Assembly: GCA_030272155.1 (NCBI GenBank)
Contig: CP126196.1
Location: 4,836,501 to 4,900,500, forward strand
DNA length: 64,000 nt
Direction: 5' to 3'
Source: Tetradesmus obliquus
Lineage: Eukaryota; Chlorophyta; Chlorophyceae; Sphaeropleales; Scenedesmaceae
In this document: one piece after another, positions 12,729-25,186 of the stretch
How positions within the stretch are numbered: the first letter of the stretch is position 1
Layout of the letters: each line of letters begins with the position of its first letter
Position numbers and translations under genes: made by a program
The notes under the pieces: generated by a model
The model's input: the letters and a program-made list of their open reading frames with translations, nothing else
Database searches by the model: none
What the model was told of the DNA's origin: nothing

Positions 12729-15224
12729 CATCAGGCGCGAGGCATGTGTTGCATGAGAGCGCTGGGCTGGTGCAAGGTAATGGTGCAGTGCCCTGCTGCA
12801 TGGCTTGTTACTGCACCTGAATGCTGGCTGCAGGCACGCCCCATGCAAACCCCAACAACAACAAGCCTCTTCTACGTTTACAGCAGCACCAGCGGTTGCT
12901 GTTGCGCAGCACCTGCAGGCTGCGCACCGCCATATCTGTTGCCGGGTGATATGGGAGATGCGTCTGCAGAGTAATCAATTGGCTGCTGCCCCTGAATGCT
13001 CTGAGCAACGCTGCTTCAAGCAGCTACAACAGCTACAGCAGCAGCAGCAGCAGCAGTGTCACATGCTGCCGCGCCTCACCTGCAGGCTATGCACGGCCAT
13101 GTCCGCCGCCTCTTGGTTGCCGATGACGTCCCACAGCCCGTCACTGGCCATGACCAGCACCTCGTCCTCACGGCTGCGCTCCACCATCAGCACCTGCGGC
13201 AGTATCAGCATGCAAGGTTGTGTTATTTCTTGAAAAAGTCTTTTGATACCAACTGATTCTGAAGTCCATCACTGGGCATGAGCAGCAGCTGTCCTCACGC
13301 AAGCGCTCCATCAGCACACACATTTCAATGATTAGGCAAAACGTGTTGTGTTCCAACATGACTGGCCCACGTGCAGTCAGCACCTCGTCCTCACAGCGAC
13401 AGCAGCAACCGACATAGTGACAGCAAGCAGCAATGTAACACAAAGGTGCAATCAAAGTAACAACAAGTATCAGCCCACCTCGGGCTCTGGGATGACGTAG
13501 GGCCGCAGGCAGTGGTCCCGAATGGCCCTGCTCACAGCCAGCCGCCCCCACCAGCAACAGCAACATCCATGCAGTAACAACACAAGCAACGTAAATATAA
13601 CTGCTAACAACAACATAAAAGCAACTAGTGACCAGCCCACCTCAGGTTCTGGGATGACGTAGGGCCGCAGGCAGTGGTCCCCGATGGCCCTGCTCACTGC
13701 CAGCTCACCCATCACCCTGTCCCACCACACATGGCCGCCCGCAGCCTGCAGGGGAAGAGCAAACAGCAGCAACAGCATGTTGTATTTAGTGCACATCCCC
13801 GCATCAGGCCGGCCTGATAACATGGCACAGAGCGCAAGGGCTGTGTGGCTGCAGTGCATCAAGCTACAGCACGGGTGGCAATGTATATGCATGCGGGTGC
13901 TCACACAGCGCGTTACGTGACCGGATTGCAGCGTGCGAAGCACTTAAGAGTTGCGTAACAGCAGACCCTTGCCACGTCCAGCGCGGCTCTGTTGTTATCA
14001 GATGGATTGCATACGGATGCATGCAAGCAGGATAGCGATACAGCTGACAAGACCCACCAACTCGCAGACGTGTTGTGCTGCGCATGCTGACGATTACGAC
14101 GTCACATTGCTACATCATCACGCCACGTCATCTTGCGCACCTGCACCCGCTGCACCTCATCGTCGCGTGAGGCTTTGTGGTCGCTGGTCAGCACCACTGC
14201 ACTGCCCTTGCGCCCCAACACAGCCCGAGAGTCGCCTGCAGCGCAGCACATAGAAGCATAACAGCAGCAGCAGCAGCAGCAGCAGCAGAACAGGTAAGTC
14301 ACAGTCAAGAAATCAGAACACCTGCTGCCTGCAAGAGCCTGCATCGACACAGTGTGTGTTTCGAGCTGCACTATGGCAATGCCCAGACTCCACAGCATCC
14401 TGCGAGTCAACTCCTGCTGCTCCTTGGGCCAGCCAGCTGCGAGGCAGGATTGTAACATGTTACATGTCGATTTGAAAGGCAGCCACAGCCAGGCCAGGCG
14501 CATGCAGGTGCGCCACCCACAGCCGCATGCTGCTCAGCAGCACCACCACCGTGGCGCTGCCCAAATAGCTGCCCTGGGTTTGTAACATGTTACATGCCAG
14601 TTCGAAAAAGCAGCGACAGCCGGGCCAGGCTCACCTGCGTGTGCCACCCACAGCCGCATGCTGCTCAGCAGCACCACCACCGCGGTGCTGCCCACATAGC
14701 TGCCCTCACTGAGCACCCCAAACTCGCTGTCAAGCGTCACAAACGACCTGCAGGAACAATAACACGCAGGTTTAGTCGACGCCGTTGCGCATGTAGCACT
14801 TCAGCCAATGTGCTGTGCGTGCAGCTGGCTCAGCACCCCAGACTCGCTGTCCAGCGTCACACACGAGCTGCCGGGTGTCCGTTGTTTGGGCAGGCAAGGC
14901 AGGTGCTGCTGTATCTATGCCCCGAGGCGCAAGTTGCCCAGCACATGTGTGGGTGTGGCAGCCGCAGCGTCCCGCAACGCAGGTGCCGTGAACTAAAGCA
15001 CGTGTCTCGTGCTGGGAGCCCCATGACGATTCAGCAGCCTTGCAGGTTTGTCACAGCAGCTGTTGACCAATAGTAACACTCTTTGTAAGCAGGCAGCTGC
15101 CAGCCACCGCACTCACTTGCTCAGCGCCAGCAGCAGCCAGCTGCCATTTGAAGACAGTAAGCTGGCCATACTGGCAGGCTCAACAGCAGGCGCTGTGCCT
15201 GCTAGGTAAGACGACGGCGGCGCA

Positions 15225-15262
<38 letters not shown>

Positions 15263-18200
15263 GGTGGCATTTGCTGCAGCGGACTGCGGCAGCGGTTCTG
15301 CCGCTGGCGTTGGCTGCTGTAGCTGCTGCTGCTGCTCCTGTTGAGGCTGCTGCTGCTCCTGCTGCTGCTGCGCTTCTTGCGCTTGCTGTTCCTGCTGCTG
15401 CGGTTCTGCTTGCTGCGGCTGCGGTTGCTGATGCTCCTGTTCCTGCTTGTCCTGCAAGCAAGCAAGAGCGATTACGGCAGATGCTGCTGTCAGGAGCCAG
15501 TGCAAGTCCTGGGTCACATGCATCTGCGCTCCGATACTGCATGCGCGCCAACATGTGCCAGCATACCGGATGCCAACCAATTGCTAGTTCCTTCGTCTTG
15601 CAGGAATATGGCAGGGCAAGGTGCAAACTCAACCCTGCACTGCACAAGCCGTACACACACATATGCCGCTGACACGCTGAACTAGCTGCACCACTCACAG
15701 CCTCATCAAACCAGCGTGCGGCAGTTGCAGTTCCAGCAATGACGCCATCGGCCCCACACTCACCGCCTCTGCTGCTTCGCTGCTTGTGGCGCCCGCTGCT
15801 GCCGGCTGCTCAGCTAGCGACTGCTCTGAAGGAGGCAGGCCTAGCGTAGCAGCAACCTCAGGGCCCAGCATACTGCAGATGGTGTCGCGCACCGTCTGCA
15901 AGCAAAATAACGGCACAGCAGAGCCGTTCTCAGCTACGGCTACATTTGGCGCTACACACAGCGTGGCTGCGCAGCAGCCAAACAGCCAGGTCGGCAGCAG
16001 CGCTGTGCTAGTGCGTACGGGACACGGAGAGTTTGCTGCAGCAGCTGCTGTTGAGCTGGGTGCACTGATTAGGCCCGGCGGCGGCTGCTGTGACAACAAC
16101 ACGCAACCAACAGCCCACCAGCTGCTGCATACAAGCACAGCCAGCCGCGTGCAGCAGCACGGCACCACAGCAGTAAACCATTGTTCGTCACTGTTCTGCT
16201 CGGATACAGCACCCGCCGACCACTGCGCTCACACGCTTACAGGCAAAACTCAGCGTCTATGTCAACAGCCACTGCTGCATGCAGCCACCCACCTGGTGCA
16301 TGCGCTGCGCACAGTGCCACGCTGCATCTGCACCGCCATGCCCATCAAACACCCCAAAGTAGTGAATACTGTCCATATCCTGCTGCTGCGCCAAGCCGCC
16401 GCCGCTGCCGCCTGCTGCTGCTGCTGCCAGGGACGACGCAGCAGCAGCAGCCACCAGCGCTGCACCTGCAGCAGCGGAGTCCAAGTCTTCGCTGCCGTGG
16501 TGCGCAATGAGCGGTGCGCGGTCGGAGGCCTTGTCTCGCCCGCTGGGTGACACCTGCAGGGCGCGACGCATGGTAGATGCAGAGAAGATGTCAGACGATG
16601 AACGCCGGCATGCAAACTGTAAACATGAACTGTGAACTGTGAACACTAGCATGCATACTGCATCCATATGCTTTGAACCAAACAGCCAGGTGTGCGCCGT
16701 CACATCGCATCAGTGTCCCCTGTACCACCTGCAGCTCACGTTGCCCAAAGCCCACAAAATGCAGCTGCTGCTGCTGCTACTGCTGTATAAGTCACAGCAC
16801 GCCGCTCACCTTGGCCAGCACCTTGCTGGGCTTGATCATGCAGCCGCAGCCCGCCGCCTTGCTGCTGCTGCTGCTGCCCTTGCGCTGCGGCTGCGTCAGC
16901 ACCGCAGGCAGCTGCAAGAACAGACACACACACATCGGCAAACGCAGCGTCTCAGCAGCGTGTACCATGCTCTGAGCAGTGGAAAGCAGGAAGAGCACCT
17001 GACTGACTGCAATCAGGGCACAGCCAGCTGGGCAGCTTTCACACATCAGGATGTCCATGTGTGTTCTGCCTGATGCACATAAATTCACTACAACCGCGTT
17101 GTGAGCATTGCTACTGAACGGTGTGAGGCTGGGCACTGTCGCCCACTTGTCCGCCATCCCATACATAACCACTGCTGCTGAAACACTACTGAAATGTTGA
17201 TGAACACCATTTCTTTCCTCTCAATGAGCCGTACCTGTATGAGGTTAGGCACAGCCGCCCACTTGTCCTCCATCGTGTAGCGGAGCCCCCACACAGCCTT
17301 GGTTGCATACGGCGGGCACCCGCCCAAGTCCTCGTCCCGTGGAGTCCTGCTGGGCTCGGGGCCCTTGCTGCTGCTGCTGGCCACCGCCGCTGCTGCTGCA
17401 GCAGCCCTGTCAGAGTGGCGTGATGAGCGGGCTGATGTGCGATGCGCCTTTCCCTCGCCAGCAATTGCTGCACCAGCGCTGTTTTCTGCGTCTGCAGCGC
17501 CTCCTGCAGCAGCAGCTGCCTCGTCCCCTGCAGCATCTGTCTGCTGCTGGCATGGCGTGCGAGGTGAGCGAGGCGAGCTGCTGTGCGAGGTGTGCTGCTG
17601 CTGCCGGTGCTGCTGTGCTGCTGAGTTGCTGCTGTTGCAGCCTGCTGAGCTGTCAGCGGAGGCAGCATCTGGCCCACTGGCAGGGCCTACGCTAGGCATC
17701 TCGCGGGTGAGCATGCCACTGTCGCTGGTGTACCCAGGCCGGCCTGTGCCTGCTTGCAGGACAAGACAAGAGTATAGCATGACAGGAGGTGAGTGTATGG
17801 CACAACATGGCACTGTCGCTGGCATAGCCTGGGCAGCCCGCGCCTGCTTGCAGGAGATGAGGCGAGCCGCACAGCAGCACAGCAAGCGCCGACGCAAGTG
17901 AGCAGCAGCGGAGTTGGAGTTGGAACAGCTGGTCTTGCAACACACACAGTAGGCGCGTGCTTAAGCCTTGAAGTCAGAGCTAGTCGGCAAGCGGTGTATA
18001 ATAGCTCAGCAGGTACACGTAACATAGTGCTTTGACATGCCGGATGTAGCAGGCTTGGCCAACATGCTGCTGGGCAGGCAGCGTGGAACGAGGAGCATGG
18101 TTGAACGATGCATGTTGGTGTATTTTATCTTGGAGAGTTGGCATCAGCCTGCTGCTGACAGAGCAGCTGAAGCTGGTTCTTCCTGCTGCACAGGCTGCAG

Positions 18201-18681
18201 GAACTGCCAGCTGGAAAACAGCACAGCAGGCGCCGAGGTACACAGGTGCAGCACAGCAGTAACTGGCCAAGGATGGCGCGCCGCTGATCATCCTGCAGCC
18301 CTGCAAGCATGCAGGGCCCCATGCTTGCAGCCAAGCACACCCACCTGCACCTGGGGCACCTGTGCTGCGTTGGATGTCCAGCGATCCGCGCAAGCCATCT
18401 GCAAACATGACAGCAGGCACGGGACCCCCGGGGTCATTTTCATCTTAAGCACGGCGACGGTGCACGCCTGCAAACCCCCGACGGGTCCAGATCTGCAAAT
18501 TTGTTGCGTCTAAGCGGAACTCACGGGGCCTGGAGAGCGCTGTGGGAACCTTGTCGTCGCCTACAGGGCTGTCTCTCAGCAGCCTGCTGTCCGGCTCGCC
18601 TTTAGTCGACTTGCCATTTCCTTTCTTGGATTTGAACGCATCCTTGAGTTCTCGCCACTCCTTTTTCAGCTTCTTCAGCAT
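12149..18681 (-). CDS. PP2C-family (PPM) Ser/Thr protein phosphatase, 11 exons
   Basis: Exons, in gene order: 18525-18681, 17235-17749, 16810-16911, 16293-16553, 15764-15895, 15117-15451, 14635-14747, 14141-14235, 13641-13745, 13080-13193, 12149-12673. All junctions are GT-AG and phase-consistent, giving 817 residues. PP2C motifs appear in order: MEDKWAAVP (about residue 212), FGVFDGHGG (324, metal-binding Asp328), GSTAVVVLL, AGDSRAVL (about 537), ELAVSRAIGD (Asp593), ASDGLWDV (Asp623) and ERGTRDNVTVLVVDL (Asp674, Asn675). These are the residues that hold the two Mg/Mn ions in this family, so the enzyme is probably active. The N terminus is Lys-rich (MLKKLKKEWRELKDAFKSKK). Long Ala/Ser and polyQ inserts separate the motifs, and the tail after residue 685 is low complexity. 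Several exons have degenerate copies in the introns (separate entry). Substrate unknown. Confidence 0.88.
13265..17860 (-). repeat. Ghost-exon copies inside the PP2C gene
   Basis: The introns carry degenerate copies of neighbouring exons. At about 13486-13546 there is a copy of the SRAIGDH exon, reading SRAIRDH and lacking its 5' part. At about 13265-13312 and 13370-13402 are copies of the VERSREDEVLV exon start. At about 14448-14575 is a copy of the GSTAVVVLLSSMRLWVAH exon end plus flanking intron, and at about 14826-14868 a copy of its TLDSE start. At about 17100-17165 is a copy of the MEDKWAAVP segment (MADKWATVP), and at about 17785-17850 a copy of the GYTSDSG segment (GYASDSA). They keep exon-level similarity but carry frame breaks, lost splice sites or changed key residues. 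Confidence 0.8.
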
Positions 18682-20529
18682 GGTGCGGAGTTTCGATTAT
18701 CCAGTCCTGCTACGCCTCTGATCCACACACAATGTCCACTCCCGATAGGTTCAAGTTATGATCCCGGCATAATGGACTATCATAGGCAATGGAGCAGGTT
18801 GGGTGCAGGGCAAGTGAGCAGTAATGTGGTGTGTGTTTACGTTTGGGGCTCTCTGCGCTAACCTAAGCATGCAGGTTGATTGCTTGTGATTGAGTACGCG
18901 CAGAAAAGCGTACGGGGCTCGCATCAGGGGCGTCTGGCATCCTAGATGGGGTGTGTCATTCACTGACAAAACCCCGCTGAGGCGCACACCTCAGTTCATG
19001 TGATGCACTGTCATCACAGGAAGCCTGTGCCACAGTGCGCCACATGCGTCTGTGAACATCTCAGCTTGCCTGCATGCAACTGGGTGGGGAAGTGCCGGGC
19101 TGGGCTGATTCAATCTCCCAAGCTGTACCGCTCAGCGAGCAGCCTGGCAGGTTGCAGCTCCAGCTGGTTCCCAGCCATTGTTGGCCCCACAGCTACAACC
19201 GAACGGCATTCGCCAGGGGCTGCAACCAGCACTGTTGAGGAGAAATGCAGGTGCCCGCCAAATACGTTGATGTCATTTTGGAAGCCTGGTGTCCCCTGTT
19301 TAAACTGCTAAGCAGAGTGCGCAGCAAGTCTTCATGTGGGCGTCCACAGTCCCGCTCTGCATGGCATGAGCGTGCAGCCCACTGGTGCTTGCTTGCAGGA
19401 CCTCTCCAAGCATGCCGAACTTGCTTGTCGTTTATACCTGTATACCTGTGAACAAGCAGAGCAAGCTGGCAGCCAGGAGGCTTTCAGTCAGGGCCTGCAA
19501 CTGTCCCCTCCGCACATCTTTGTTTTTCCTCAAGGTGCCAGGGCCGACATGTAATTACCTGTCTCAATGCTGAAGCAGGATCTCATCGTGTTTACTGCTG
19601 GCCGTCGCACTGTGGCTGAGTAAGCGAGGAGGCCGGGGCTTCTGTTGCTTCAAGAAAGAAGGCAACTGAACCAGATTGTGGCGGGAGTTTGTCAGGAAAC
19701 AAAGTACATTTGTTACAACAGGACCGCAGCACATTTGCGCGCTGACCGTTGCTGGACCCTGCATAAGCGCCACCCCCTAGAAACTCTGCTTGAATGGTGG
19801 CGTCAGAGCAACACCATCAGCAAGAGAATCAGCTGTTATCATTAAATCGCTCTGGCAAGGCTGCTGCAGCACTGCTGCAACGGAGCAAGCTGCGGCACTG
19901 GGCACACTCCACAATATTGCTGAGCATCCGGCCTGAGGTACGTGCTGCAGCAGGCAAGACCCGCATGCATGCTTGACTCACCATATGTCACAGACTTCAA
20001 ACCCAAAGTAACAACAGGCGTCCTGGAAGATCCACATACTCTGGCGCGAGGCATGTTTCAGCCTGCCGACACTGCTTTGATTTTGCTGGCATTGCGGCCA
20101 ACATCTCAATCATCACTACACAATTTCGTGGCATCGCAGCCACACATGGTACTTGCACAGTCACACCGCAACAGGTTGGGTTTCAATGCGCTCAAGTGCT
20201 GTGTGGGGAAGGACAGGAAGGATGGCTGCGGGAGGAAGCTGGAGAGAAGATGATCACACACGTGACACCAGGCTCTTGACTGTCTGCTGCATAAGTCACC
20301 AAACACTGCTGCACAATACCTGCTCACTCTGTCTCAGTCACTACAGACGCACCTGCGCCTGACATGTACACTCAACACCTGTACACAGTAGCCGCAGTGA
20401 TACTGGCCATACAAATCTACACAACACTCACAACTGGATCGCTGTCTATTCCCTCAAACTTGCAGGGGTGCCAATCCCCTGCAGGCAGTGCTGGCACCAG
20501 CCCTAGGCCTGGGGCCACCACCTTGCCGT
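18682..20529. other. 1.85 kb intergenic, no gene seen
   Basis: This lies between the PP2C start and the end of the FAS1 gene, both on the minus strand. It should contain the PP2C promoter and FAS1 3' region. Only short ORFs without recognisable domains occur. Confidence 0.5.
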
Positions 20530-21948
20530 CTACAGCGTGACCTTGCAGCCGGTCATCTGCGCCAGCGTGGTGAGGTTGGCAGAGGGCAGCAGCACATTGT
20601 CCACGTTGTGCAGGATGCCCTTGCCGGCCACCACGTCGCGGATCTTGCCCAGCGCCGCGCTGGTGGCACCGCCCTGCACACGGATGTTGTTGCCCCTGCA
20701 GCAGCAGCAGTAGCACCAGTGGTTTGTCAGCACAAGTGCTGAAGTATTTGGCGCAGAGCCGCTGCCATACATTGCACAAGCTTATAAGGCGGAGGAGCCT
20801 CCTGCAGGCTGAGCCTGCAAGGTCTGCTCGGCAGCTGTTGATGTTTGAAGGCAATCAATACAATACAATACACTTTCGGGACTGAACTTGACCCCAGGCA
20901 CTAGCCCAGCGAGCCGCTATTCCGCTCATGGGGGATATTAGTATTTGTACCCAGTCTTTCCTTCGTTGTTTGGGCGATCGAAACCACCCGCGCAAGTCCG
21001 TCAATTCCAGTTGTTTTTTATCCCCAGCCACGGGCCAAACAAAATTGCAAGGGGAGCTATTAGGACGACATGGCAATCGGGCCATCAGCGCTGTGTTCAG
21101 CACAGTGCGTCACTCACTCGACCCTGAACTTCAGGACCTTGGCGGTTGTCTTCTTGGCGCCGTTCACGGTGCTGCTGACCACGAGCATGCTGTTCTTGCT
21201 GGTGATGGTGGCCAGCTTGGCCTGGGTCATGCTTGGGGACATGATGTGGTACTTGAGCAGCGCGTTGAGCAGGCAGGTGTTGGCCATGAGCTTGGAGGTG
21301 TCGTTGCCCAGGCCAAACTTGAAGGCAGCCTTGGCAAAAGCCTGAGGGGGCAGCAGCAGCAGCAGCAATTGAGGCAGGTGAGCCACATGAGCTGAGACTG
21401 ATGATTGTGTGAGGATGCTGCGTTGGTGTGGATGAAGGCAGCTGCTGTGAAGTATGGTGGCATTGTCACACAGTCTTTTGCTTGCAGGAATGCATATGCA
21501 AGGGCAGGGTGCTGCTGCTTAGAGATGTCCAGGCTTGGCACGCACCGCATCCGTAGGCACAAAGGCTGTGACGTTGAGGGGCAGCCTGAGCATGGCCTTG
21601 GTGGCAGCATCCTTTGCTACAGCACCCATAATCATCTTGTGGTTGGGATCCTTGCTCAAGGCCTCATAGAACGTGGCATACTTGAGGGCAGGGGCTGTCG
21701 TGGCAGCCGTTGTCGTGACAGCTGCAACAAGGCAGACAAAGACAAGTTGTTAATGAGACGGAACTGGGGTGTTTGAGCCGAGGACAGCTGCTTGTGGTTG
21801 TCAATAATGGCAGGCACTGCCACAGCTGCAGAAGACCATCATAGGTGTTGCTGCTATTCAGCTGCTTACCAAGAGGTTTGCGTGCCATTGCAGTCGCAAG
21901 GAAGCACAAGCAAAGCACCAGGCATGATGTCGCCTTGTAGGAAGCCAT
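20530..21948 (-). CDS. Secreted single-domain fasciclin (FAS1) protein, 4 exons
   Basis: Exons: 21870-21948, 21546-21721, 21118-21341, 20530-20695. All introns are GT-AG and in phase, giving 214 residues. The N terminus (MASYKATSCLVLCLCFLATA) is a clear signal peptide. The body is one FAS1 domain: TFYEALSKD, the H1 block TAFVPTDAAF, the central YHIMSPSMT, and the C-terminal H2-like block GILHNVDNVLLP. FAS1 domains mediate adhesion or matrix interactions at the cell surface, so this is probably an extracellular or wall protein. No GPI signal is obvious at the C terminus (TTLAQMTGCKVTL). The two last introns end in CTG-repeat tracts directly before the acceptor. Length is typical of small one-domain FAS1 proteins. 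Confidence 0.87.
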
Positions 21949-22528
21949 CGTGATGTCTGCGGGAGCTGTTGATGCACACGGGAGAGCTGGTGTCGCTTGT
22001 AGTAAAGAGCGCTAATCGGAGCTTCTCAACTCAACTTGGTTCAACTTGGGACTGATGAATTGTGCTTCAAATTACTGTGGCTTATATGGCGACTTTTTCA
22101 AGATGTGCGAGAAGCTAGGGCTTGGTTTTTGGCGGGTTCCGATTTGATAGGCCTCAGCCGGAGAAGCTGCCCAGAACAGCCGCCGAAGCTGGACATGAGA
22201 AGGTGGATTGACAAACAAGACCATTCGCTGCAAATCAAGCGATTCCAGCGTACGGTAGCAACCCAACACGAGGCTTGAGCTTGCACAAGTGTGTTCAGCA
22301 CTGCTGCAGCCAGCCTGGACCCTGATGTGCATCAGTTACACTTGAAGGTATACCAGGGTGCTCTGTGAAACTGAGCAAATGAAATTTTTGAACAAATTTC
22401 GTAACTTGATCAGCCTACGTACGAGGCAGTAGCAATCAGCAACTATACAGCCTCAGCCATGGATGGACAGCTGCAGCTGGCTGCACTGCACTACCATCAT
22501 CAAGATGGCAACATCACCTGCTTGCAAC
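21949..22528. other. Intergenic, FAS1 promoter side
   Basis: 580 bases lie between the FAS1 start codon and the stop of the next minus-strand gene. They presumably contain the FAS1 promoter and the hydrolase 3' region. No further feature seen. Confidence 0.5.
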
Positions 22529-23372
22529 CTATTCCTTAGGGGCATCCGTCAAACTGCTGGCGTGCTTGGAGACGAAGGGCAGCACCGCTGCTGCCAGCTC
22601 ATACAGCGCAGCGCCGCTGGTGAAGCAGTGGTCGGCGCCATCCAGGATGACCAGCTCGTGAGGCGCCTGCAAAGCACAGCAGCGCAAGAGCTTGAGCATT
22701 AAAGCCTGTTAGCAGCCATCAAGCACACATCAGGGCCTGACTGATGACTCAATGCCCAACGTGCAACTAGCCCCAGCTGCCAGTGAGCATCTTTACTATG
22801 CACCACCTTATAAGCGGCCACATCCCACGACCACATCACATGCACATGCTGCTCACCTTGATAGCTGCTGCTATCTTGTGGGCGTCCTGCACTGGCACAT
22901 CAGCATCCGCACTGCCATGCACAGTCAGCACTGCCGTCCTTGCGATGCTGCTGCAGCCCGCAGCCATGTCAGTGTCCAGCCGGTCCTGCAAGTCTTCTTT
23001 CCTCAGCTGCCAGCTGAAGGGACCCTTCCTGCTGCGGCCAGACATCTCGACCTTGCAGGAAAGGGAAAGCAGCCAGCAGTGGCCGTCAAGCAGGCGAAGC
23101 AGTGGCATAACATTTGCACTTGGTAGAGCAGGGCAAACAGGGCGTGTGCGTGTGTGCTTGTGCTTGCTAAATGTCTGAGCTGTGGGGCCACCTGACACGA
23201 CTACCGACACTACACATGAGCTGCCCAGCTGCAGCGGCCTGGGTCGTTTGCAGCTGCTGAGCCCCAGCAGGCCCCACAATCAGCAGCTTGCTCGTTCCAC
23301 ACCCCACACATGCAACTGCTGATAATGCCTGGTTGAAGCCAATGCACGTGTACATAACTCGTAACACCTGGC

Positions 23373-23421
<49 letters not shown>

Positions 23422-24550
23422 GGAGCCGCACCTGGCCTGTCTCCTCCAGCTGCTGCAGCTCAGCAGGCCCCAGCCGCTGCAGCACACCCTGCTGCAGCTC
23501 ATAGCGTGCAGCAAGGTTGACCACGCACGGCACATCATCCCACTGAGCAGCATACAGCAGCACGTCTGTTGCGCCCTTGCTGTGGCCCAGCATGCATACA
23601 ACTTGCCGCCCCAGCTGCTGCTCCAAGTGTAGCTTGGCACAGCGCAGCTCCTGCGCCTCAGACCTGTGTGTTCACGCAGCAAGAAGCGAGTGGCGAGCAG
23701 CAAGCAGCAAGCAGCAAAACCTCACTGTCGTAGGCTCATTTGCGGACGGCACTTGGCACAGCAGTTGGTGTGCAAGCTGCTGCTGGCGGCAACGCCTGGC
23801 GGGTGTCATCAGCAAATGTTCACCACAGCACCTGTGGAGTCACTTTCACACACAGTACCGGTGATAACAGCGAATTGCATTGCCACTCCACTCCACTGCG
23901 ACTACACAGTCACAGTGGAGTGCATGTCACACAGTCAGCGAGCCTGCATGAAACATACACTGCAAACTGGCTGCCTCACCCATACTGGCTGTAGCGGAAG
24001 GCGCCATCGCTGTCGCTGTTGCTGCTGAAGTCAAACCTGAAGCTGGCCAGCTTGCAGGAACCACTCCACTACTGTACAACTGCATAATGTCTCACCTGTA
24101 CTGCCCATAGCGGAACTCGCCCTCACTGTCACCATTGCCGCTGAAGTCAAACCTAAAGCTGGCCAGCTTGCAGGAACGGCCAAAAGCAGTCGCCAGCCGC
24201 ACCAGCAGCTCGCTGTTGCGGCTGGACATGTAGCCATGGGCGAGGATGACAACAGGCGCTGTGCCTGCTGCTGCTGCTGCTGCTTGATGTGGGGCTTCTG
24301 GGTCTGTGAGAGTGCCTACTAGCTTCTCTCCTCTGTGGTTGAGGAACTCTATCTGCTGCTCTGGTAGTGCCCGCATGAAAAGTTGCTTGAATCTGCTAGA
24401 AAGTGAATGCTGAATGTTATGGGACTGCACTTGTGGCAGTTGGTGGAGGGTTGGCAGTGCTGGGTGCATACAGCGGCGCTGCAGCCCAGTGTAGCAGCGC
24501 CCCTGGGGCAGGTGGTGAGCTGGTGCATGGTGCACATGGCTCGCTGCCAT
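22529..24550 (-). CDS. Alpha/beta-hydrolase fold serine hydrolase, 4 exons
   Basis: Exons: 24096-24550, 23432-23663, 22857-23051, 22529-22666. They close in frame to 339 residues. The fold is clear: strand and oxyanion region VVILAHGYMSS, then FRFDFSGNGDSEG, nucleophile elbow GHSKG (Ser180), acid HGSADADVP (Asp278) and base DGADHCF (His307). The full Ser-Asp-His triad is therefore present, as in the esterase/lipase-like family often annotated as serine aminopeptidase S33-like or BAAT-like. The substrate cannot be inferred. The first 50 or so residues are His/Pro/Gln-rich and may be a transit peptide or a mispredicted start. The acceptor of exon 3 is CAAG rather than CAG. An alternative or decayed copy of the FRFDFSGNG exon lies in intron 1 (separate entry). 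Confidence 0.87.
23975..24060 (-). repeat. Duplicate of the hydrolase FRFDFSGNG exon segment
   Basis: Directly downstream of the first hydrolase exon, intron 1 holds a second open copy. It reads FRFDFSSNSDSDGAFRYSQY where the used exon reads FRFDFSGNGDSEGEFRYGQY. It keeps an upstream CTGCAAG acceptor-like site and a GTGAGG donor. It could be a mutually exclusive exon or a decaying duplicate. Confidence 0.75.
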
Positions 24551-24937
24551 GTTGCAGATAGAAGCAAGTGCAAAGGCGTCAGCAGCTAGAGGCAGTGTCG
24601 TGTAAGAACAATAGGTTGTCTGCTGGCAGGAAGATGGTCACCCTGCAGCAACAGCAGCAACAAAGTCCTAGACCAGCAGAATTTCGGCAGGCACATGCCA
24701 CGTCACAAACCCTCGTCCGGGCTACGACTTTGAAATGCCCATCCAGCTGTCTGATTTCGTTTTTACATATGTTGAAAGTTCTAGAGCGAAACGAACCCCC
24801 ATAGTGCGATCTGTGTCGGTATCAGGCACGTTTGATTCCCCATCTGTCGACCTGGCAAACCCGGCAGTATTCTGATTACGCGTAAACTATGCAGGTCAAA
24901 GAACTCCAGTGTTTTTGCTGCTCACGCTGGTGTCCCA
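24551..24937. promoter_or_regulatory. Divergent intergenic region
   Basis: About 390 bases separate the minus-strand hydrolase start from the plus-strand PsbP-like gene, so it probably holds both promoters and perhaps the first small exon of the PsbP-like gene. No specific element identified. Confidence 0.4.
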
Positions 24938-25135
24938 GTGGCTGGCAACGGCAGTTTTGGAGGGAATAGTAGCAGATGCAGTTGCAGCTGGGCTGTCTTG
25001 AAGCACTACCAGAGTGTAAATGTTGCAGAGCTATCCCACATTGGCTTCAGCACTGCATCACAACAAGTGCAGGCCGATTTTGGTGAACATCTACAACCTA
25101 GCAGCGTGGACAACCGTAGCAGCAGTTCACTGTCA

Positions 25136-25186
<51 letters not shown>

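Noticed and set aside
12006..12974. 322-codon plus-strand ORF
   Set aside because: Antisense to the last PP2C exon and intron; composition is the complement of its Ala/Ser runs.
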